Below, piece after piece: positions 43,561-50,085 of a DNA stretch of 64,000 nt. Source of the stretch: a virus; the IMG/VR virus record IMGVR_UViG_3300036791_000759, positions 1-64,000 of that record. One strand, 5' to 3'. Under the pieces are notes generated by a model that was not told the origin of the DNA, did not search any database, and was given only the letters and a program-made list of their open reading frames with translations. Position 1 is the stretch's first letter. Each line of letters opens with the position of its first letter. The position numbers and the translations under genes are program-made.

Positions 43561-43806
43561 GTGACAACCCTCGCCGCCACAGCGGTGTGCATGTTGACAT
43601 TCCACAGCCCGGACGGCGGCGCGTTGCTGATCTCAAGCGACGCCATCAAGGCCATCAAGCCAGCGGCGGTTGAGCATCACAAGCATCTCACCGAGGGGAC
43701 AAACGCGGTGATCTATATCGGTGTTCGGTCAAGCGGGTTTGGCGTCCACGAGACACTGGAGCAAGCCATGCAGATCATCCGGGATTGCGAGGCTCACGGT
43801 CCATGA
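43561..43806 (+). CDS. 81-residue conserved-type small protein
   Basis: A GTG start. The product is a small beta-rich protein: VCMLTFHSPDGGALLISSDAIKAIKPA, then TNAVIYIGVRSSGFGVHETLEQAMQII. The pattern resembles tiny phage proteins with a short beta-sheet plus helix, without known activity. Confidence 0.65.
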   Translation: MTTLAATAVCMLTFHSPDGGALLISSDAIKAIKPAAVEHHKHLTEGTNAVIYIGVRSSGFGVHETLEQAMQIIRDCEAHGP

Positions 43807-44012
43807 CACACCCTGACCGCAACCGCGCACGCGCGCGGATCATCATCACCGACCCCGAGGAAGTGATCCACGTTACCATCTACCGCGACGGCGAGCTTCC
43901 GGTCAGGGTCGAGCAGACCGCACTGCAAAGTCTGATAATCGCCAAACAGCTGCTCGACGCCGCGCTGCGCCGGCTGGTGCGCGACCCCTGCGTGCGAACC
44001 CAGTACCTATAA
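43803..44012 (+). CDS. 69-residue protein
   Basis: It starts inside the stop of the preceding gene. IIITDPEEVIHVTIYRDGELPV suggests a small beta-hairpin and ALQSLIIAKQLLDAALRRLV a C-terminal helix. Convergent with the next - strand gene. Function unknown. Confidence 0.6.
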   Translation: MTHPDRNRARARIIITDPEEVIHVTIYRDGELPVRVEQTALQSLIIAKQLLDAALRRLVRDPCVRTQYL

Positions 44013-44014
44013 GA

Positions 44015-44329
44015 TCAGGGCTGCACCGCCAGCCTGCGTTCAAGTTCCTCAATGGCGCGCTGGTGACCGGCGAGTGCATCTTCCCGACTGGTGTAACGCT
44101 CGCACGCAATATCACCATAGTCGTTAAACACCATCGTCTCCCACAGCACCGGCGGTCCCGACCCAAAACTGTGGTTGAGCCCAAGGAACACCGTGGAGAC
44201 GCGGTGCCCCTGTGCAAACACATCAAGCGCGACCTGGCGATCGGCATGCTCGAACCATAGCGCCCATTTTAACAAACTGGGTTCGCGGACCGGGTTGCCA
44301 TCGGAATCGAGAACATATTTGTCGTTCAC
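44015..44329 (-). CDS. Conserved 104-residue phage protein
   Basis: GTG at 44329 overlaps the upstream stop (GTGA) and starts at VNDKYVLDSDG; an alternative TTG lies upstream. It has VALDVFAQGHRVSTVFLGLNHSFGSGPPVLWETMVF and CERYTSREDALAGHQ, a block well known in uncharacterised phage and plasmid proteins. Function not established. Confidence 0.75.
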   Translation of the reverse strand: MNDKYVLDSDGNPVREPSLLKWALWFEHADRQVALDVFAQGHRVSTVFLGLNHSFGSGPPVLWETMVFNDYGDIACERYTSREDALAGHQRAIEELERRLAVQP

Positions 44330-44562
44330 GGGCAGCCTGCGTACCAACGCCAAACCATGTAGCCGAGATTGATCGCACCCATGACGAAGCAGAAGATCGC
44401 GCTCAGCCTGGCGAAACGCTGCAAGTCGCGCAGCCGCCGGCGCTCCTCCTCGACAACCAGACGCAGCTCGGCTTCGGTCCGATTGTAGTGCCCCAGCAGG
44501 TCGATGCTGGCTTGCTTGTAGGCACCCACCACATCGATCTCGCTGAGGTGGATCCCGTTCAT
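44326..44562 (-). CDS. 78-residue coiled-coil membrane protein
   Basis: A charged helix (YKQASIDLLGHYNRTEAELRLVVEEERRRLRDLQ, residues 15-48) precedes one transmembrane segment (LSAIFCFVMGAINLGYMVWRWY, about 53-74). It could be a holin- or spanin-like component, as such small membrane proteins often are in phages without a recognised lysis cassette, but no direct signature is present. Confidence 0.6.
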   Translation of the reverse strand: MNGIHLSEIDVVGAYKQASIDLLGHYNRTEAELRLVVEEERRRLRDLQRFARLSAIFCFVMGAINLGYMVWRWYAGCP

Positions 44563-44642
44563 CGGCGCACGATGTCCATATGCTTGAGCGTCATCGCCCG
44601 CTTAAGCCGATCGCGCATCGGCACCGCCCTGGAGAACGGCAT
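44559..44642 (-). CDS. Possible 27-residue peptide
   Basis: A short basic ORF (MPFSRAVPMRDRLKRAMTLKH...) ends in overlap with the next ATG, the same coupling style as its neighbours. Too short to be certain. Confidence 0.3.
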   Translation of the reverse strand: MPFSRAVPMRDRLKRAMTLKHMDIVRR

Positions 44643-44690
44643 GCTGGGTGGTAGAAACACACCCCACCATAATATGAAAACACCCGCAGA

Positions 44691-45044
44691 TCAGATTTTC
44701 CTGATCAATTCAGCCATGAGGTTTGTTTTGCCGCCGCCGGTGTCCGCGCGGACCGTGTACGGCCCCACCCTGGCAAGCGCCTCCATGAAATGCTCGAAGA
44801 TCGGCCGCATATCCGGCTCGGTGCGGATCGTGCCGTCGGGGTATTGGTAAACCGCAAACACCTGCTCGGGCTCGACCAGGTCCAGGATATCCACCGCGAA
44901 CTCGCCCCCGCACGCGGCACAATCCCAGATATCGTCGTCGATCGTCGGGTAGGCCGGGACGATCAACCCATCCTTGAAGCGGTTGTACCAGACCTGGCGC
45001 ACATCGGTCGAACCGCAGCGCGGACACACTAGCTCAACCGCCAT
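44691..45044 (-). CDS. Zinc-ribbon protein with P-loop-like C-terminus
   Basis: Starting at MAVELVCPRCGSTDV, this 117-residue protein has a four-cysteine zinc ribbon (CPRCG ... CAACGGEF). A segment of about 40 residues follows (VFAVYQYPDGTIRTEPDMRPIFEHFMEALARVG). The end, RADTGGGKTNLMAELIRKI, looks like a Walker A loop plus helix but has no Walker B after it. The loop may be coincidental or a remnant. It is divergently transcribed from the HTH gene at 45165. Confidence 0.6.
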   Translation of the reverse strand: MAVELVCPRCGSTDVRQVWYNRFKDGLIVPAYPTIDDDIWDCAACGGEFAVDILDLVEPEQVFAVYQYPDGTIRTEPDMRPIFEHFMEALARVGPYTVRADTGGGKTNLMAELIRKI

Positions 45045-45164
45045 CTCGCACCCCGCAAAATTTCGCGACGACAACCCCTACGATAGCAGCAAAACATTCA
45101 CACATGACATAAAAAACCCAACGAGTTGTCTCCAACGCCCGAATCATGCGTTGAGATATCCGAG

Positions 45165-45398
45165 ATGATCACCGGCGCCCAGATCCGCGCGGCCCGTGCC
45201 CTCCTGGGGTGGACCGCCGCTAAATTAGCAGAACAGTCCGGTCTGAGCAGTTCATCGATCCAACGAGCGGAAGCCGGAGCGGTGGGCGCGATGCGTGCCG
45301 AAAACCTCTTCCGCATCCAGCGCGCGCTCGAACAGGCAGGGATCATCTTTCTGTACCCCGGCGACACCGGGGGTGCGGGGGTACGGCTCAGCGCCTAA
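45165..45398 (+). CDS. XRE-family helix-turn-helix regulator
   Basis: A 77-residue protein, essentially one HTH domain: MITGAQIRAARALLGWTAAKLAEQSGLSSSSIQRAEAG ... LFRIQRALEQAGIIFL. This is a very common short XRE type in proteobacterial phages. A TTG-started form would add 13 residues. It may bind one of the two dispersed palindromes or an operator in its own upstream gap (45045-45164). It converges with the next gene, overlapping by a few bases. Confidence 0.82.
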   Translation: MITGAQIRAARALLGWTAAKLAEQSGLSSSSIQRAEAGAVGAMRAENLFRIQRALEQAGIIFLYPGDTGGAGVRLSA

Positions 45399-45859
45399 AC
45401 TTCCTCCCTGCGACGGCGCCGTGGCTTCATCGCGGCCTGGGCGGCGCGGTCTTCCTCGACCGCGCCCAGCACCAACTTGATCATCTCCTTGTTGGTCGGG
45501 ATCACGATGCGGAACTTGATGGTGGACACACGCTGCTGGACGTTGCCTTTTTTGAGGCGGGAGACGATGCGAATGTCCTTGGTGCCTTGACGTTGTGATA
45601 ACACAACGTCAACCGAGGGCACACTGATCCCGAGATGAGCAGCCAGCTGCGGCCTGGTGGGAAAGGGCAACCGCTTCTCATACGCCAGTATGATAAACGC
45701 CAGCACCTTTGCCGTGGCCTCCGGCGGGCGCTGCATCTGCTCCCGGTCCTTTAGCCAGTCGACCAACTTCTGCACGACGTGGTTGGAAACCACCGGCAGA
45801 TTTGTGCCCCCCTCAGGCACCCCAAAATGTCCTTTTGCCACGCGCAGCTCCACGATCAT
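45395..45859 (-). CDS. Winged-helix DNA-binding protein beside putative origin
   Basis: About 154 residues from the ATG at 45859; GTG at 45883 would lie on top of a DnaA box. A helical N-terminal part, then an HTH (TRPQLAAHLGISVPSVDVVLSQRQ) and a basic tail (KPRRRRREE). Two DnaA-type boxes and a motif B variant lie immediately upstream. It could be a replication initiator-like or partition/transcription regulator of this region; sequence alone does not decide. Confidence 0.62.
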   Translation of the reverse strand: MIVELRVAKGHFGVPEGGTNLPVVSNHVVQKLVDWLKDREQMQRPPEATAKVLAFIILAYEKRLPFPTRPQLAAHLGISVPSVDVVLSQRQGTKDIRIVSRLKKGNVQQRVSTIKFRIVIPTNKEMIKLVLGAVEEDRAAQAAMKPRRRRREEV

Positions 45860-46159
45860 TTTATTTATCCACCGGTTATCCACAGTCAGCCCGTGGACCG
45901 ATTATATATCACCTATAATTACAAAATGCCAGCATTAGGGTTAAAGTTCCATGAACGGGTATATCGGATCAGGGGATATTTTTTCAACAACAGTATAGTA
46001 ACGATTTAGGGCGGTTTTGTTAAGAGTTCGCGGGTTATCCACAGTGGTTTCCCTATAACAGCATGAAAACAAACCGGGAAGCAACAGCTCCCCTGCGACA
46101 GCCCGTCGCAGGGGATACAAAATAAATTTTATTAAATGAGCCTGACCGTAAGGTCGATA
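45860..46159. other. Putative replication origin region with DnaA boxes
   Basis: No gene is seen. Three DnaA-type boxes on the same strand: TTATCCACC (45865-45873), TTATCCACA (45876-45884) and TTATCCACA (46035-46043). Between them are AT-rich stretches (45901-45925, 45975-45982), and a motif B variant TATAT-CAC-CTATA lies at 45905-45917. A perfect 10-base stem hairpin CCCCTGCGAC / GTCGCAGGGG with loop AGCCC sits at 46090-46114. It could also act as a transcription end for the - strand gene at 46160, although no T-run follows. Confidence 0.6.
45905..45917. promoter_or_regulatory. Motif B variant in the putative origin
   Basis: TATAT-CAC-CTATA has one left-arm mismatch and lies 46 bases upstream of the winged-helix gene start. 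Confidence 0.45.
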
Positions 46160-46879
46160 TCAGCAACCGGCTAAACGGCGCAGATCGGTCCCGTTAAAAT
46201 CCCAGACATCACACGGATGATAAGCCTGTTCGAGCGACAGACCTGGATTGTGCAGCCGCAGCTCCAGTATCACCGGCCCGACGGGATCCTCCAACAACTC
46301 CGAGCCGTGGAACAACCCCGGGCTCACCAATAAACAACCCCCGTCCCACTGGTAATCATGCCGGCGCCGGCCGCCAACGACGATCACCCCATCGGTAAAA
46401 CCAGGACTGCGGTAACGCACAAAATCAATATCGTCAGAAGCAGCGCCATTGCCGGCTGCCGTATCATCCCAGACAAACACCAGCGGCACACCCGACGATG
46501 AACCAGGCCGGCGCAGCTGCACGACCGCCGCAGCCGTATCCGGTCCTGCGGCAAAATCAAGCCAGTCCACCCGCCCGGCGGCGCGCATCGCCGCTTCCGC
46601 CTGGCTGTTATGCCCGACCAGGGCATGTGTCACCACCCCCACTTCGTGGGGGTAATTATCCGCCAGGTAGCGCAGCCGCTGCCCTTTGCTCAAATTTGCG
46701 TGAGGATCAAACAAGGGCCCGATGACAATCACATTCCCGACCCGCTCAAACACCAACTCGCGATAGAACAAGGCCAGATCCGCCCGCCGCTCCTCCGCAC
46801 CCCCCAGCATCGGCGCGGCGATCACCGCGACCCGGATATGGCCAAACTCGTCGGTAAACAGCTCCCTGCTCTCACTCAT
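46160..46879 (-). CDS. Metallophosphoesterase-like protein
   Basis: About 239 residues from the ATG at 46879. It runs IRVAVIAAPMLGGAEE, NVIVIGPLFDPHANL, VVTHALVGHNSQAEAA, then DGVIVVGGRRRHDYQWDGGCLLVSPGLF. The order of strands and the GH/H and G-x-R-R-H endings recall the calcineurin-like phosphoesterase fold (GDxxD, GNHD, GHxH), but several metal ligands are not canonical. It may be a degenerate enzyme or a different fold. It lies between the putative origin and the 46.9-47.4 kb regulatory gap. Confidence 0.5.
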   Translation of the reverse strand: MSESRELFTDEFGHIRVAVIAAPMLGGAEERRADLALFYRELVFERVGNVIVIGPLFDPHANLSKGQRLRYLADNYPHEVGVVTHALVGHNSQAEAAMRAAGRVDWLDFAAGPDTAAAVVQLRRPGSSSGVPLVFVWDDTAAGNGAASDDIDFVRYRSPGFTDGVIVVGGRRRHDYQWDGGCLLVSPGLFHGSELLEDPVGPVILELRLHNPGLSLEQAYHPCDVWDFNGTDLRRLAGC

Positions 46880-46977
46880 TCTTGGCCTCGGCGGCGGGTA
46901 TGTGCTTGTCCCCCAAAGCACGTCTTTTTGCAGAGATAGTAAGCTAGCTGTACGATTCGGGGTCGTCAACCCGAAAT

Positions 46978-46990
46978 GATAGCTGCTATA
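46978..46990. promoter_or_regulatory. Motif B palindrome
   Basis: GATAG-CTG-CTATA (one mismatch) lies directly beside the 46992-47022 hairpin. Confidence 0.5.
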
Positions 46991-46991
46991 A

Positions 46992-47022
46992 TTACAGCGA
47001 CCGCAACGAGCGGTCGCTGTAA
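46992..47022. other. Perfect 13-base inverted repeat
   Basis: TTACAGCGACCGC and GCGGTCGCTGTAA flank the 5-base loop AACGA. There is no T-run, so it may be a structured leader or protein-binding site rather than a simple terminator. Confidence 0.65.
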
Positions 47023-47297
47023 ACGCCCCGACGTGCCAGGGCGTTCCTCGCCAGTCGCTTCGCAATCGTTAATTTTCATTTCGTTGAGGGGCTGTGTGTT
47101 CGCTAACAGGCTAAAAGTTAATTTTGCTCGGGGTCATCTTCCCCACGATACACCAAGGGGTAATGCCAGTGAGGCAAAGGTTAATTTTTCCTACGAGTGT
47201 AGTCACGGCGTGGCCTTACGTGGGCGCCGGGCTGGCCGCCCACCCTTGGACAGCTACCCCGCCCGGTTGGCCGCTCGGCCGCTTGGCCATCCGCGCG

Positions 47298-47312
47298 TTG
47301 CTACGGTAGCAC
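47298..47312. promoter_or_regulatory. Motif A site upstream of 47394 gene
   Basis: TTGCTACGGTAGCAC lies 81 bases before the ATG of the isolated 268-residue gene. Confidence 0.6.
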
Positions 47313-47393
47313 GCTGGCCATGCTGTAGCAGTAATAACAACCGCCGTTCCCTATGAGTGCGCATGGGCGCGCTAGTCACATAGGAGTACCAAA

Positions 47394-48200
47394 ATGTCAG
47401 TTATCATCGCAGAGCAAAAGGCAGCGGCCGCGCAAAGCGTGGCCAGTTTCCTGGCGCAGTTCTCCGATATCGCTGGCCAGCAAAAGGTTGCCAATGACGC
47501 GTTGGTAGAAGCGTCGAACGCCACCAATTCCAAGCGCGAAGCCTTGCTTCGTGGCGCGGCGCAGATTGCGTTCGCGAGCAATTGGGTTGATGACGCGTGC
47601 GACGGAGCGGTTGATGTGGCGTTAGCCGCGCGGAACGATCAGAAATCCGCGACGCTCAAAACGTTCGCCTCACAGCTGCGGCTCGCGATGCATTCCCAGG
47701 TTCGGCAGGTTCTGCCGTCAATTTTCGACCTGGGAACGGCAGCATGGGATAAGGAACGCGAGGCAGTCGCGGCGAACGATGAAGCGCCGCAGCCGCTCGC
47801 CAAAGCGTTCCGCCGTCGGACGCATATGCTCGTAACACTGTTGCGGCAGGTTCGCGAGCATGGTGCGTCGTTTCCTGATCAGGAAAGCATCGTGCGCTTT
47901 GGCATGGCGAGCGATCCTACCAAGGATGACGCGAAGATCGCTGCGAAGCTGAAGGCAATGCGGAAGGTGTTCAGTGCGTTCCACGCTGAGTTCCCTGTTG
48001 AAGCGTTCAAGTCGATCGACGCGTTCCTAGGCAAGATCGACGCTAAGACGCTTCGCGAGGCGCGCGACGCGGCGAACAAAAAGCCGGAACCCGCGCCTAG
48101 CAACCTGCGCAAGCCAGAACCTGCGCCGGCGCCGGAGCCAGCGAACGACGCGGCCAGCGACGTGCTAACCGATGCTATCGCAGAGTTCAACGCAGCCTAA
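47394..48200 (+). CDS. Isolated helical protein, unknown (cargo-like gene)
   Basis: A 268-residue, Ala-rich helical protein (AEQKAAAAQSVASFLAQFSDIAGQQ...) with a Lys/Pro/Ala linker (KKPEPAPSNLRKPEPAPAPEP) and a short C-terminal helix. It has GGAG in the leader. It stands alone between a 500-base regulatory gap and two strong terminators, the layout of an independently expressed cargo gene (moron). No family is recognised; the helical head plus flexible tail would suit a protein-protein interaction or DNA-coating role. Confidence 0.75.
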   Translation: MSVIIAEQKAAAAQSVASFLAQFSDIAGQQKVANDALVEASNATNSKREALLRGAAQIAFASNWVDDACDGAVDVALAARNDQKSATLKTFASQLRLAMHSQVRQVLPSIFDLGTAAWDKEREAVAANDEAPQPLAKAFRRRTHMLVTLLRQVREHGASFPDQESIVRFGMASDPTKDDAKIAAKLKAMRKVFSAFHAEFPVEAFKSIDAFLGKIDAKTLREARDAANKKPEPAPSNLRKPEPAPAPEPANDAASDVLTDAIAEFNAA

Positions 48201-48221
48201 GCGCCGCACACTTCCATAAGC

Positions 48222-48250
48222 AAAACGCCAGCGCGCTGCGCTGGCGTTTT
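48222..48250 (+). terminator. Strong rho-independent terminator
   Basis: AAAACGCCAGCGC / GCGCTGGCGTTTT, 13-base stem with a 3-base loop, followed by CTTTTG. It lies 21 bases after the 47394 gene and closes it. Confidence 0.93.
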
Positions 48251-48269
48251 CTTTTGCCTACCGTACGCT

Positions 48270-48303
48270 AAACGGCCGCGCCAGTGCTCTGGCGCGGCCG
48301 TTT
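48270..48303. terminator. Second large GC-rich hairpin
   Basis: AAACGGCCGCGCCAG / CTGGCGCGGCCGTTT, a perfect 15-base stem with loop TGCT. Ends in A3/T3 and could work in both directions; it backs up the preceding terminator. Confidence 0.75.
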
Positions 48304-48497
48304 GCCGTGCGCACATACCTACAAAGCTAGTGCGCCGTGCGCCAGTGCGCGAGCGATTACAACGCGTTAGCCTAGCGTCCCGCTGGCTTGGTGCCAGTAT
48401 GGTGTCAGATAGTGCGCGGCGACTGCCCGACAATTCCACAGCGATAGCAACGCTTTAATCTGGTTATGCGCCGCGATTTCTCGACCGGTAGCAAGGA

Positions 48498-48512
48498 TTG
48501 CTACCGTAGTAA
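48498..48512. promoter_or_regulatory. Motif A site
   Basis: TTGCTACCGTAGTAA is intergenic, just before the AT-rich tract. A partial echo, TTACTGTAGTAC, follows at about 48518. Confidence 0.6.
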
Positions 48513-48803
48513 TACACTTACTGTAGTACATAAAGCGCTAACCTCTTCTAAACACATATAGAAAGATATATATAATATAATATAATAATAATAATAATAA
48601 TTAATTACATATATATCATGATTCAAACAGGACCATGAGTGTTTTGGCCAACGCGAGACGCTAGACTTCGCGCCCGCTACACTCTCCGTCTCACCCGCGA
48701 AAAAAACCGCGCAAATCATGAAATTAATTATAACCTGTTGATATAACGCGACAATTCACGCTAATCTCGTCGCGACCGTCAGCAATTTTTGCACTAAAAC
48801 AGA

Positions 48804-48839
48804 TTGCTACGGTAGTAAGCCAAGATTATAGTTCCTATA
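48804..48839. promoter_or_regulatory. Paired motif A and motif B before the RHH gene
   Basis: TTGCTACGGTAGTAA (48804-48818) and TATAG-TTC-CTATA (48827-48839) are about 22 bases apart centre to centre and end 28 bases before the ATG. This is an operator-like arrangement suggesting autoregulation. Confidence 0.65.
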
Positions 48840-48867
48840 CAACAGTGTGTCTTATTAGGAGGGTAAT

Positions 48868-49104
48868 ATGCGCCGCATACAGATCTCGCTTTCAGCCGAT
48901 TTGGAACGTCGCGCCCGCTTAGCAAAGGCTTCTGTCGGGAACACAAAGCCGTTTTCACGATTTCTGATCCTGCTTATCGAGCGCGGTTTGGCGGAACTCG
49001 ATAGGGAAATCTTGCTCGGGATCAAAGCGGACGCCGTAGCGGAACACCTAGACGGCCTCGCGGAACACCTAGAGGAGTTACTCGATGTAGAAGACAGTGA
49101 ATAA
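48868..49104 (+). CDS. Ribbon-helix-helix regulator
   Basis: A 78-residue protein. The N-terminus MRRIQISLSADLERRARLAKASVGNTKPFSRFLILLIERGLAEL fits a ribbon-helix-helix DNA-binding domain (one strand, two helices). A second acidic helical part with a duplicated AEHLDGL/AEHLEEL unit follows and may mediate oligomerisation. It has the best ribosome-binding site in the area and paired motif A/B palindromes upstream. It is the leading candidate to bind one of these palindromes. Confidence 0.72.
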   Translation: MRRIQISLSADLERRARLAKASVGNTKPFSRFLILLIERGLAELDREILLGIKADAVAEHLDGLAEHLEELLDVEDSE

Positions 49105-49138
49105 AAACCAGCACACAACAGTGTAACTACGGTAGCAA
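49099..49138 (+). promoter_or_regulatory. Shared leader module 1 with motif A
   Basis: GAATAAAAACCAGCACAC is followed by TAACTACGGTAGCAA (49124-49138), shortly upstream of the ATG at 49156. It is a diverged member of the leader seen before the genes at 50086 and 53420. Confidence 0.6.
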
Positions 49139-49155
49139 CCTAATGAGGTGAAAAA

Positions 49156-49416
49156 ATGACGTCAAAACGATATGCAGACGCACTGATGATCGACAATGGT
49201 GCGTGTAACCCGTCGGGAATTGCCCATGCGATCATCGAAGCATGCAATGAAATGCGCAGCGAAGAGGGGTTCGCCGGCACCGATGCGCTACGCCACGACC
49301 CCGCCATACGCCTGATGGTCAACCAATTGTCGTTTCTGATGGGCGGCAAGGAGATATCACCGGTCGAGCACATGAAATACGTGCTTCTCTGCGAAAAACT
49401 GAAAGGTGCGAAATGA
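49156..49416 (+). CDS. 86-residue early protein
   Basis: MTSKRYADALMIDNGACNPSGIAHAIIEACNEM... suggests a helical protein with a Cys pair in distant positions and IRLMVNQLSFLMGGKEISPVEHMKYVL. This resembles small accessory proteins of early regions of many phages; I know no activity. Preceded by AGGTGAAAAA and the shared leader. Confidence 0.65.
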   Translation: MTSKRYADALMIDNGACNPSGIAHAIIEACNEMRSEEGFAGTDALRHDPAIRLMVNQLSFLMGGKEISPVEHMKYVLLCEKLKGAK

Positions 49417-49496
49417 ACGACATTCTGCATTACGCCGGCTTGTGCATGTTCGCGCTATGGGTGGTGTTCACAGCCACCCTCTTCGCAATCTTATAG
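49413..49496 (+). CDS. 27-residue membrane peptide
   Basis: MNDILHYAGLCMFALWVVFTATLFAIL is almost wholly hydrophobic, predicting one transmembrane helix. The ATG overlaps the previous stop, and an AGGAGG for the next gene overlaps its end, which supports translation. Confidence 0.5.
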   Translation: MNDILHYAGLCMFALWVVFTATLFAIL

Positions 49497-49505
49497 GAGG
49501 CGAAA

Positions 49506-49781
49506 TTGAGAACAAGTGACTGTTCCTGCGGGTCGGGCCTGTTGATCGCTGTCGGGCTCACGCTGGCGCTAGTGACACCAGCGCACGCGTCGTGTCTGAC
49601 CGAAGAAGGCGATATCTGGGCATGTCACGAGCGCGAGCATCGCGAGAGCCAGCAGCGCATATACCAGCAGGACCAGCTAAACGCCTTGCGCGACCTGCAA
49701 TGGCAGCAACAGCAGCAGATGCAGGAGCAGCAGAACCAGTTTAACCAGCTGCAATGGCAGCTGCAGCAGCTTGGGAGGTGA
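49506..49781 (+). CDS. Exported Gln-rich coiled-coil protein
   Basis: A TTG start after AGGAGGCGAAA. Residues 1-28 form a signal peptide (LLIAVGLTLALVTPAHAS, cleavage likely after AHA). The mature part has two Cys (CLTEEGDIWACHE), then a Gln-rich coiled coil (QQQQQMQEQQNQFNQLQWQLQQL). It is probably periplasmic. It could act on the cell envelope as a superinfection-exclusion or spanin-like factor, but this is speculative. Confidence 0.65.
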   Translation: MRTSDCSCGSGLLIAVGLTLALVTPAHASCLTEEGDIWACHEREHRESQQRIYQQDQLNALRDLQWQQQQQMQEQQNQFNQLQWQLQQLGR

Positions 49782-49784
49782 ATT

Positions 49785-49964
49785 ATGAAGCATGTTTATC
49801 TGGTTTATGCCGAGTTCGATCCCGGCGAATACGAGATCGTCGGCGCCTACAGCACGCGTGAGTTGGCCGAGGCCGGTCGCGACAAGCTGGCCAATGATCC
49901 CGATGGGGCTCATAGCCGTGACCGTATGCGCATCGAGTCATTCCGGCTTGACGCCGAGGATTAA
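49785..49964 (+). CDS. 59-residue acidic protein
   Basis: MKHVYLVYAEFDPGEYEIVGAYSTRELAEAGRDKL... reads as a small alpha/beta protein common in phages (a YAEFDPGEYEIVGAY strand pair and a helix). It has GGGAGGTG upstream. Function unknown. Confidence 0.6.
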   Translation: MKHVYLVYAEFDPGEYEIVGAYSTRELAEAGRDKLANDPDGAHSRDRMRIESFRLDAED

Positions 49965-49973
49965 TCGCAGAGG

Positions 49974-50020
49974 ACAGCGCGCAAGCGCTGTAATGCGGCA
50001 GACAGGTTCCAAGCCCTGTC
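49974..50020 (+). other. Two tandem RNA hairpins in leader
   Basis: ACAGCGC-GCAA-GCGCTGT (49974-49991, a GNRA-type tetraloop) and GACAGG / CCTGTC (50001-50020) lie between the small acidic gene and the shared leader of the MoxR-like gene. They may be a processed or attenuating leader RNA. Confidence 0.5.
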
Positions 50021-50028
50021 AGAAGGCA

Positions 50029-50065
50029 TAATAAAAACGACCGCACATTAGTACTACCGTAGCAA
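50029..50065 (+). promoter_or_regulatory. Shared leader module 2 with motif A
   Basis: AATAAAAACGACCGCACAT then GTACTACCGTAGCAA (50051-50065), 20 bases upstream of the MoxR-like ATG. It is nearly the same as the element before 53420. Confidence 0.7.
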
Positions 50066-50085
50066 CAGGAAAGGAAGTATTTAAC

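Larger units (their letters stand above)
46880..47393. other. Long regulatory gap
   Basis: No convincing gene. It contains motif B variant GATAG-CTG-CTATA (46978-46990), a perfect 13-base hairpin (46992-47022), three copies of GTTAATTTT (47068-47076, 47117-47125, 47180-47188), and motif A (47298-47312). It separates the - strand phosphoesterase-like gene from the + strand gene at 47394 and must hold divergent promoters. Confidence 0.6.
48304..48867. other. AT-rich regulatory region upstream of the RHH gene
   Basis: No gene is supported. It has motif A at 48498-48512 and 48804-48818 and motif B at 48827-48839. A very AT-rich tract (about 48560-48625) contains a run of ATA/TAA triplets, unusual in this GC-rich genome. 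A ribosome-binding site AGGAGG at 48857-48862 serves the next ORF. The tract could be a DNA-unwinding or bent regulatory element. Confidence 0.6.

Noticed and set aside
46090-46114. Hairpin as a classical rho-independent terminator
   Set aside because: The stem is perfect but there is no T-run on either side, so it is described only as a hairpin.
46976-47356. 126-codon frame in the 46.9-47.4 kb gap
   Set aside because: It runs through the perfect hairpin and repeats, has no ribosome-binding site, and its composition is not protein-like; regulatory DNA is the better explanation.
49965-50040. Possible tRNA in the hairpin-rich leader
   Set aside because: Two hairpins are visible, but there is no acceptor stem, T-loop consensus or anticodon arm in tRNA geometry.
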